Shown here: piece by piece, positions 22,099-27,582 of the stretch
Position numbering within the stretch: position 1 is the stretch's first letter
Layout: each line of letters begins with the position of its first letter
DNA from: CAZTVN01 sp964617145
GTDB lineage: Bacteria > Patescibacteriota > Gracilibacteria > UBA1369 > JACRIC01
Length of the DNA stretch: 27,582 nt
Assembly (NCBI GenBank): GCA_964617145.1
Contig: CAZTVN010000007.1
Location: 1-27,582, forward strand
Direction: 5' to 3'
Position numbers and translations under genes: made by a program
The notes under the pieces: model-generated
Told to the model about the DNA's origin: nothing
What the model saw: the letters and a program-made list of their open reading frames with translations, nothing else
Databases searched by the model: none

Positions 22099-24789
22099 TT
22101 ACTCTTTCTTTTTCTTTTTCGCATCTTTTTTTTTGTCGTTTTTTGTATTGAAAGTAAGTTCTCCGTTTTTTTCATCAACAGAGATGATATCGCCTTGCTT
22201 AAAATCTCTTTTTAAGATGCCGTCTGCGATAGGATTTTCTATTTGTCTTTGGATTTCTCTCTTTAGAGGCCTTGCGCCGTAGCTTATATCAAAACCGTCA
22301 TGAGCTATTTTTTTGATGGCTTCTTCAGTAAGTTTTAATTTTATTCCATGTTGACTTAAAAGTTTTTCTGTTTCTTGTATGAGTAAATGAGTAATTTGTT
22401 CTACTTGTTCTTCATTGAGTGCTTCAAATATGATGATTTCATCGAGACGATTTAAAAATTCAGGTCTAAAGAATTTTTTGAGTTCTTCCATGATTTTTTG
22501 ATTGATTACTTGCAGAGCTTCGCGGTCTTTAGGTGCGCTTTTATTTGCGTAAAAATTTTGAATGAGGTACGCACCAATGTTTGAAGTCGCGATAATAATG
22601 GTATTTTTGAAATCAACGATCCTTCCCTTGCTATCAGTAAGTCTCCCGTCATCTAAAACTTGCAAGAGAATATTAAAAACATCAGGGTGAGCTTTTTCTA
22701 TTTCATCTAAAAGAATAACGCTAAATGGTTTTTTTCTTACTTTTTCCGTGAGTTGTCCACCTTCTTCATATCCGATGTATCCTGGAGGCGAGCCGATCAA
22801 CTTGGATACCGAATGGCTCTCCATAAATTCACTCATATCTAAGCGTATCATCGCGTTTACATCGTTAAAAAGTTCTTCGGTTAAGGCTTTGGTGAGTTCC
22901 GTTTTCCCGACACCGGTTGGTCCAAGAAAAAGAAAAGAACCAATAGGACGATTGAGATTTTTTAAACCTGCTCTTCCTCTTCTCATTGCTTGCGAAAGAG
23001 CTTTTATGGCATTTTTTTGTCCGATCACCTTTTTACTTAAATATTCTTCGAGATTGAGAAGCTTTTCCGTCTCTTCTGATGTGATTTTACTTAATGGTAT
23101 TTTTGTCCATGATGAAATAAGTTCTTTAATGTCTTCTGCGGCAACTTTTGATCCGGATGTGCCGCGTTTGATTTTTATCGATTCTTCGAGTGAGTGTTTT
23201 TTCTTTTCTAAAGCCTCTAATTCTTTTTTCATGTTATTTGCTTTTGTGAAATCTTGAGCTGCCACACTTGATGCTTCCTCTCGTTTTAAGTTTTCCATTT
23301 CTTTTTCTATTTTTTTTTTTTTTTTTGGAGCGTTTATTCTTTTTAAATGTATTTTTGCCGCTGCTTCATCAATGAGGTCGATGGCTTTATCTGGGAGAAA
23401 ACGATCAGCAATGTAGCGCGATGAAAGCGTTACCGCCGCGATAATGGCTTCGTCAGAGATTTCGACTTTGTGATGGGCTTCGTATTTGTCTTTAAGTCCG
23501 CGTAAAATTTCAATAGCATCAGGGATACTTGGTTCGAATACTATAACCTGCTGAAATCTTCGATCTAAAGCTGCATCTTTTTCAATATATTTTTTGTATT
23601 CATTAAGAGTTGTTGCTCCTATTGCTTGGAGGTCGCCACGAGCAAGTGCCGGTTTCAGCATATTGGCCGCGTCCAATTGTCCTTCTACTGCGCCCGCTCC
23701 AACGATTGTGTGAAGTTCGTCAATAAAAAGGATGATTTCGCGTTTATTTTTTTCAATTTCTTCCATGATTTTTTTTATTCTTTCTTCAAATTCGCCTCGA
23801 TACTTTGACCCAGCTAAAAGTCCGCTTAAATCCAGTGCAACGACTCGCTTGCCTTTGAGAGTATCAGGAACATTTCCACTTATAATTTTTTGTGCAAGAC
23901 CTTCAACAATCGCTGTTTTTCCTGTGCCGGGTTCACCGATTAGAACAGGGTTATTTTTTGTGCGCCTTGAAAGAATCTGCATGACTCTTTCTACTTCTTC
24001 ACTTCTTCCTATTACAGGATCGAGTTGTCCATTTTTTGCAAAAAAAGTGAGGTCGCGGCTGAATTTGTCGAGAGTTGGGCTATTTGAAACAGGTATGTCG
24101 GCAATTTGTCCTTCAGGGGTAGGTTTTACTTTTGATAATATGATTTGTCGAATTTTTTCTGTTGTTAAGCCATGTTTTTCAAGAATCATGTGGGCGATGC
24201 CCTCTCTTTCTTCAAGAAGACCTAAAAGGATGTGTTCAGGGCCGACGTACTGATGTCCGAGTGATCTTGATTGTTCAAAAGCGTTTTGTAAAACATGTTT
24301 TGTGCGAGGGGAAAGATCAATTTCTTTGATTTCTCTTTCATCTTTTTGAGGGATGTTTTGTTCTGTGTAATTTTTGAGGTCGTCAATATTTATTTTTATA
24401 TGTTCGAATATTTTTTTTATCACTTGGTCATCGCTTCCCAAAAGGCCGAGTAGTAAATGTTCGGTATCGATGTGACTTGAATGGTATTTTTCTCCTTCTT
24501 GCGCGGCTTTTTGTAAGACAGTGTTTGCCCTCTGCGAAAAATAATCAGCAATATTCATTTGCTCCCTTTCGACTTTGCGTTTTTTCATGAGCCCTGGATA
24601 ACCAAAAAAGGTGTCAAAAAGATTGTGTCCGCCAAATTGGTCGGTAAAAAAGTCGAAGGAATTTTGGTGTCCAGCCTCAAATTCTTCGGCGCAAAGATTG
24701 CACAGACGCATGGTCCGAGTAAGTCCGTTTTGGCTATGTTTCAGGGCTATATCTGCTTCACGAGAATGACAATTTTCACATAATGGCAT
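22099..24789 (-). CDS. clpC: ClpC-type AAA+ unfoldase with N-terminal zinc-binding module
   Basis: From the ATG at 24789 the protein is 896 aa. Order: a CxxC...CxxC module (C4, C7, C30, C33) resembling the McsA N-terminus; double Clp_N repeat (~87-215); AAA-1 with Walker A GEPGTGKT 285-292 and Walker B FIDE 355-358; a short UVR-like middle region (~495-545) typical of ClpC, not the long ClpB coil; AAA-2 with GPTGVGKT 623-630; a Lys-rich tail. The loop after SNIGA (about 741-765), where ClpP partners carry an (I/L/V)GF/L tripeptide, has none. A GTG at 24822 extends the frame but lies inside CIRCE and the -10 region, so it is rejected. First gene of a five-gene operon. Confidence 0.93.
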   Translation of the reverse strand: MPLCENCHSREADIALKHSQNGLTRTMRLCNLCAEEFEAGHQNSFDFFTDQFGGHNLFDTFFGYPGLMKKRKVEREQMNIADYFSQRANTVLQKAAQEGEKYHSSHIDTEHLLLGLLGSDDQVIKKIFEHIKINIDDLKNYTEQNIPQKDEREIKEIDLSPRTKHVLQNAFEQSRSLGHQYVGPEHILLGLLEEREGIAHMILEKHGLTTEKIRQIILSKVKPTPEGQIADIPVSNSPTLDKFSRDLTFFAKNGQLDPVIGRSEEVERVMQILSRRTKNNPVLIGEPGTGKTAIVEGLAQKIISGNVPDTLKGKRVVALDLSGLLAGSKYRGEFEERIKKIMEEIEKNKREIILFIDELHTIVGAGAVEGQLDAANMLKPALARGDLQAIGATTLNEYKKYIEKDAALDRRFQQVIVFEPSIPDAIEILRGLKDKYEAHHKVEISDEAIIAAVTLSSRYIADRFLPDKAIDLIDEAAAKIHLKRINAPKKKKKIEKEMENLKREEASSVAAQDFTKANNMKKELEALEKKKHSLEESIKIKRGTSGSKVAAEDIKELISSWTKIPLSKITSEETEKLLNLEEYLSKKVIGQKNAIKALSQAMRRGRAGLKNLNRPIGSFLFLGPTGVGKTELTKALTEELFNDVNAMIRLDMSEFMESHSVSKLIGSPPGYIGYEEGGQLTEKVRKKPFSVILLDEIEKAHPDVFNILLQVLDDGRLTDSKGRIVDFKNTIIIATSNIGAYLIQNFYANKSAPKDREALQVINQKIMEELKKFFRPEFLNRLDEIIIFEALNEEQVEQITHLLIQETEKLLSQHGIKLKLTEEAIKKIAHDGFDISYGARPLKREIQRQIENPIADGILKRDFKQGDIISVDEKNGELTFNTKNDKKKDAKKKKKE
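23310..23326 (-). repeat. 17-nt poly(A) tract in the clpC coding strand
   Basis: Seventeen consecutive A on the coding strand encode five lysines (residues 489-493) at the boundary between AAA-1 and the middle domain. Homopolymers this long are prone to slippage of polymerase or of sequencing reads. Confidence 0.9.
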
Positions 24790-24815
24790 ATTGTACGTGA
24801 TTTTATAAAATAAAT

Positions 24816-24842
24816 TTAGCACTTAAAATAATAGAGTGCTAA
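24816..24842. promoter_or_regulatory. CIRCE operator (HrcA site) upstream of clpC
   Basis: TTAGCACTT-N9-GAGTGCTAA matches the CIRCE consensus TTAGCACTC-N9-GAGTGCTAA with one mismatch and exact 9-9-9 spacing. It overlaps the clpC -10 and predicted start point, the usual arrangement for HrcA repression of heat-shock genes. hrcA itself is not in the window. Confidence 0.93.
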
Positions 24843-24856
24843 TTTTGATATGTCAA
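24828..24856 (-). promoter_or_regulatory. Promoter of the clpC operon
   Basis: Minus-strand consensus TTGACA (24851-24856), 17-nt spacer, and TATTAT (24828-24833). Predicted start near 24821, giving a ~32-nt leader to the ATG at 24789. The CIRCE element lies across the spacer, the -10 and the start. Confidence 0.8.
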
Positions 24857-24983
24857 TTTAAGATTTTTTAAGTCATATTCTTCGTTATATTTTACCATAA
24901 AATATTTTTTTTTGTGATGCTTTTTCTTTCTTTTGTCTAGCATTTGAGTACAATGATCGCGCTTTTTAGGCTTTCTTTTTTTT

Positions 24984-25901
24984 ATGAAAATTGCTATTTT
25001 ATCCTTTGTTCCTTTAGGGAAAAAGGCTTTGTATGAAGAAATTCGTCTTAAAAACGAAGCTTATTCCCTTGGTCATTCAGCGCGTATTTTGCGCTCTTGT
25101 CGGTGTCAGATGTTTTTTGATAAACACCATCCGAATGTGTTTTATGATGGGAAAATTTTCCCTTCTTATGATGTTGTTATCCCTCGAGTTCGCCTTCTTC
25201 AAGAAGTTGATACTGGGGTCTCGGTTATTAAGCAGATTCAACTTATGAAGATTCCTGTTTTTAATCGATATCTTCCTGTAACCCGAGCCAAAAATAAGCT
25301 TCGTACTCTTCAAATGTTGGATGACTTGGGGCTTGCTATTCCTCGTACCATGGTCGTTCATGATCTTCAATATGTTGACGAGGCTATCAAAAGAGTTGGA
25401 GGACCTCCTGTTATTCTTCGTCGTGCTACTGGTTCGTATGGAGCTGGGGTCGTTATCGCCGAGAGCAAGCGAGCCGTACATTCGACTATTGATTCGATGG
25501 TCAGTCACGGCGCATGGAATAAAATTCTTATTATCCAGGAATATGTGAAAGAAGCAAAAGGAATGGATACTCGTGTATTTGTTGTTGCTGGTCGTATTAT
25601 TGCGGCTATGAACCGAAAAGCGAGAAGGGGAGAATTTCGTTCCAATTTGGAACTTGGAGGGCAAGCAATGGAAGCTGTTTTAACCGATGCTGAAAAAGAG
25701 ATTGCCCTTAAAGCCGTGAAAACGCTTGAGCTTCAAGTTGCTGGAGTTGATCTTATTATGACCAAAGAAGGACCTGCTGTTCTTGAGGTTAATGCTAATC
25801 CTGGCTTTGAGGGATTGGAAGAGGTGACTAAGGTGAATGTGGCACGCGAAATTATTTTGGAGGCCGTGAAGTATGGGAAACGGCTCAAAATCAAGAAGTA
25901 G
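24984..25901 (+). CDS. rimK: RimK-family ATP-grasp alpha-L-glutamate ligase
   Basis: The 305-aa ATP-grasp enzyme follows the E. coli RimK pattern closely: NKLRTLQMLDDLGLAIPRT, GSYGAGVVIAE (phosphate loop), QEYVKEAKGMDTRVFVV, NRKARRGEFRSNLELGG and AVLEVNANPGFEGLEE with the metal-binding Glu and Asn. RimK adds glutamates to the C-terminus of ribosomal protein S6; relatives act on other acceptors such as F420 or LysW, so the target is not certain. The ATP-contacting Lys before the phosphate loop (VVK in E. coli) appears to be R146. It is divergent from clpC and its leader is pyrimidine-rich without a Shine-Dalgarno. Confidence 0.87.
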   Translation: MKIAILSFVPLGKKALYEEIRLKNEAYSLGHSARILRSCRCQMFFDKHHPNVFYDGKIFPSYDVVIPRVRLLQEVDTGVSVIKQIQLMKIPVFNRYLPVTRAKNKLRTLQMLDDLGLAIPRTMVVHDLQYVDEAIKRVGGPPVILRRATGSYGAGVVIAESKRAVHSTIDSMVSHGAWNKILIIQEYVKEAKGMDTRVFVVAGRIIAAMNRKARRGEFRSNLELGGQAMEAVLTDAEKEIALKAVKTLELQVAGVDLIMTKEGPAVLEVNANPGFEGLEEVTKVNVAREIILEAVKYGKRLKIKK

Positions 25902-25906
25902 AGGTC

Positions 25907-26137
25907 AAAATTTTTCTGGATTTACGCATAACAGAAAGAGACAACATTTATTTTTGTCGCTTCACGCTAATATTTTGACCTTATCATTTTTCGCTCGTCC
26001 TGATTTTACGGACTAAACCGCAAAATCAAGTACTCGCTCAAAGGATAAGGTTCCCAAAATATCGCGAGGCGCTCCAAAAATAAATGTTGTCTCTTCTTTT
26101 TAGTAAATTCGTGAGAAATTGCGAAAATTTTTCTGGA
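25907..26137. repeat. Long inverted-repeat element with 14-bp flanking direct repeats (element E3)
   Basis: AAAATTTTTCTGGA occurs at 25907-25920 and 26124-26137. Inside lie perfect 20-bp arms at 25936-25955 and 26076-26095. Further pairings are atattttg (25970-25977) with caaaatat (26055-26062), accttatc (25978-25985) with gataaggt (26044-26051), and a central hairpin TGATTTT/AAAATCA (26001-26028). The whole can fold as one ~160-nt cruciform or RNA stem. It fills the gap between the convergent rimK and clpP genes and has no credible ORF. Confidence 0.8.
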
Positions 26138-26151
26138 CAAATTGGAGATTT

Positions 26152-26799
26152 TTATTTTTTTTCGCGTTTTTTAATAATTTTATCAACAATTCCATATTTG
26201 AGGGCTTCTTCTGCTATCATAAATTTATCGCGGTCAGTGTCTTTTTCAACTTGAGCGAGTTTTTGTCCTGTGTGGTAAGCGATAATTTGGTTTAAACGTT
26301 TTTTGGTTTCAATGATGTGTTCGGCGTGAATGTGAATATCGGTTGCCTGCCCTTCGACTCCGCCGAGTGGTTGATGAATCATGACTTCTGCATTCGGAAG
26401 TGCGCATCTTTTGCCTTTTGTGCCACCAGCGAGTAAAACCGCTCCCATGGATGCGGCCATTCCTATACATACCGTTGATACGTCGCAGCCGATGTATTGC
26501 ATGGTATCGTAGATAGCAAGTCCCGCTGTTACGTGACCACCTGGGGAATGGATATACATGATGATATCTTTTTTTGGATCTTCATTTTCCAGAAAAAGAA
26601 GTTGGGCGACAATGCTATTTGCTACTTGATCGTTAATAGCAGTTCCGAGGAAAATAATGCGATCCTTTAGAAGCCGAGAATATATATCGTAGGACCTCTC
26701 ACCGAGATGACTTTTTTCTATGACGGTGGGAATCAAAATTTGAGAATGAATTTGATTGTCATCTCCTTGTGATTTTTGTGTTTGTTTGAAGGTAGTCAT
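26152..26799 (-). CDS. clpP: ATP-dependent Clp protease proteolytic subunit
   Basis: Self-compartmentalising serine protease subunit. The 215-aa protein has the catalytic triad S117 (GMAASMGAVLLA), H142 (MIHQPLGG) and D191 (DTDRDKFM). Each sits 20 residues beyond the E. coli mature numbering 97/122/171, consistent with an N-terminal propeptide-like extension here of Gln/Ser-rich sequence. The YIHSPGG oxyanion strand is intact. It is transcribed alone towards element E3. A TATAAT at 26834-26839 lies upstream, with an inverted repeat between it and the ATG. Confidence 0.96.
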   Translation of the reverse strand: MTTFKQTQKSQGDDNQIHSQILIPTVIEKSHLGERSYDIYSRLLKDRIIFLGTAINDQVANSIVAQLLFLENEDPKKDIIMYIHSPGGHVTAGLAIYDTMQYIGCDVSTVCIGMAASMGAVLLAGGTKGKRCALPNAEVMIHQPLGGVEGQATDIHIHAEHIIETKKRLNQIIAYHTGQKLAQVEKDTDRDKFMIAEEALKYGIVDKIIKKREKK

Positions 26800-26808
26800 A
26801 ATTTTTTT

Positions 26809-26839
26809 AAAAAAGTGTTATATCACTTTTTTTATTATA
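26809..26839 (-). promoter_or_regulatory. clpP -10 box and leader inverted repeat
   Basis: Minus-strand TATAAT lies at 26834-26839; no convincing -35 is seen at 17 nt (only a T-run). Immediately downstream AAAAAAGTG (26809-26817) pairs with CACTTTTTT (26824-26832), a perfect 9-bp repeat with a 6-nt loop at the predicted start. It does not match CIRCE, so it would be a different operator or a leader hairpin. Confidence 0.5.
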
Positions 26840-26865
26840 CCCTATATTTCTTTTCAAAAAAAGAT

Positions 26866-26894
26866 TTGACTTTCTTTTTCTTACTGCTTAAAAT
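26866..26894 (+). promoter_or_regulatory. rRNA operon promoter
   Basis: TTGACT (26866-26871), 17-nt spacer, TAAAAT (26889-26894), with an A-rich upstream segment (aaaaaaag) that could act as an UP element. Transcription would begin near 26901, about 195 nt before the 16S 5' end. A second, weaker TTGGCA...TATAAG pair with short spacing lies at ~26933-26958. Confidence 0.7.
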
Positions 26895-26901
26895 CTTTTA
26901 T

Positions 26902-26927
26902 GCTCTTAACTTTAAAGATTTAAGAGC
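26902..26927 (+). promoter_or_regulatory. 5' leader hairpin of the rRNA transcript
   Basis: GCTCTTAA (26902-26909) pairs perfectly with TTAAGAGC (26920-26927), located at the predicted transcription start. It may protect the 5' end or serve as an operator. Confidence 0.5.
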
Positions 26928-26984
26928 TTTCTTGGCAAGTTCATTGAGATATTATAAGAGAATGAAAACTGCCTAGAAGATTTT

Positions 26985-27032
26985 TCCTCTTTCATTAATT
27001 TGAGAGGACTTTTTCTACCGTGTTCTTTGACA
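26985..27032 (+). promoter_or_regulatory. boxB-like hairpin and boxA antitermination site
   Basis: TCCTCT (26985-26990) pairs with AGAGGA (27003-27008). Twelve nt further, TGTTCTTTGACA (27021-27032) closely matches the bacterial rrn boxA TGCTCTTTAACA. The pair is placed as in rRNA leaders where NusB-NusE load for antitermination. Confidence 0.75.
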
Positions 27033-27095
27033 TCTAGGATGTAATGGAGAAATTGTCTATTCTATTTTATTTTTGCACACAAATTTACAAACTCT

Positions 27096-27582
<487 letters not shown>

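Noticed and set aside
23732..24253. 173-codon antisense frame within clpC, and similar long antisense frames in mntH, nrdA and tkt
   Set aside because: Shadows of strongly conserved genes on the other strand with no domain or leader of their own.
24790..24822. GTG start extending ClpC by 11 residues
   Set aside because: It lies within the CIRCE operator and beside the predicted transcription start; the ATG at 24789 directly precedes the zinc module.

Overview
The window is AT-rich bacterial chromosome with dense, mostly co-directional genes. It ends in the first ~490 nt of a 16S rRNA gene. The 16S text, small intergenic gaps, frequent short gene overlaps and sparse Shine-Dalgarno sites suggest a Candidate Phyla Radiation (Patescibacteria) organism, perhaps near Peregrinibacteria. 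That placement is inference. TGA is an ordinary stop codon here (queF, pgl, mntH and thyA all end in TGA), which argues against the Gracilibacteria/Absconditabacteria code in which UGA is glycine.

Layout. (1) 1-733 (+): end of queC, then queF (preQ0 synthesis and reduction for queuosine). (2) 922-10256 (-): a tightly packed run in transcription order AAA/DUF4143 ATPase, tal, pgi, tkt, LOG-family protein, gnd, zwf, pgl. This covers the whole oxidative pentose phosphate branch plus transketolase and transaldolase; rpe and rpi are absent from the window. (3) 10441-16372 (-): nrdA-nrdB, and upstream of them a translationally overlapping operon of a DtxR/MntR-type regulator, thyA and folA. The divergent mntH (+, 16553-17764) shares its -35 region with the regulator. 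NrdB has the class Ic (Mn/Fe, chlamydial type) metal site with Phe at the radical-Tyr position, which links the manganese genes to dNTP synthesis. (4) 17765-18372: a hairpin-rich junction, tRNA-Thr(CGT) on -, a GC-rich structured stretch, and tRNA-Leu(TAA) on + lying 23 nt upstream of ilvC. (5) 19377-24789 (-): a probable operon clpC, lipoprotein, methyltransferase, Nudix, TauE/SafE, driven by a -35/-10 promoter overlapped by a CIRCE operator. (6) 24984-25901 (+) a RimK-like ATP-grasp ligase, clpP (-), then the rRNA promoter, boxB/boxA leader and 16S start (+).

How the genes fit together: the pentose phosphate cluster would supply NADPH and pentose phosphates. Ribonucleotide reductase (indirectly, through its thiol donors), DHFR, QueF and ketol-acid reductoisomerase are reductant or NADPH consumers in the same window. 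The ClpC/ClpP pair sits with heat-shock type regulation.

The least explained parts are long imperfect hairpins at three of the four convergent gene junctions, two of them bracketed by 13-14 bp direct repeats; a GC-rich structured element between two divergent tRNAs; and a ClpC that carries a McsA-like zinc module, lacks a recognisable ClpP-docking tripeptide and contains a 17-A homopolymer in its coding strand.
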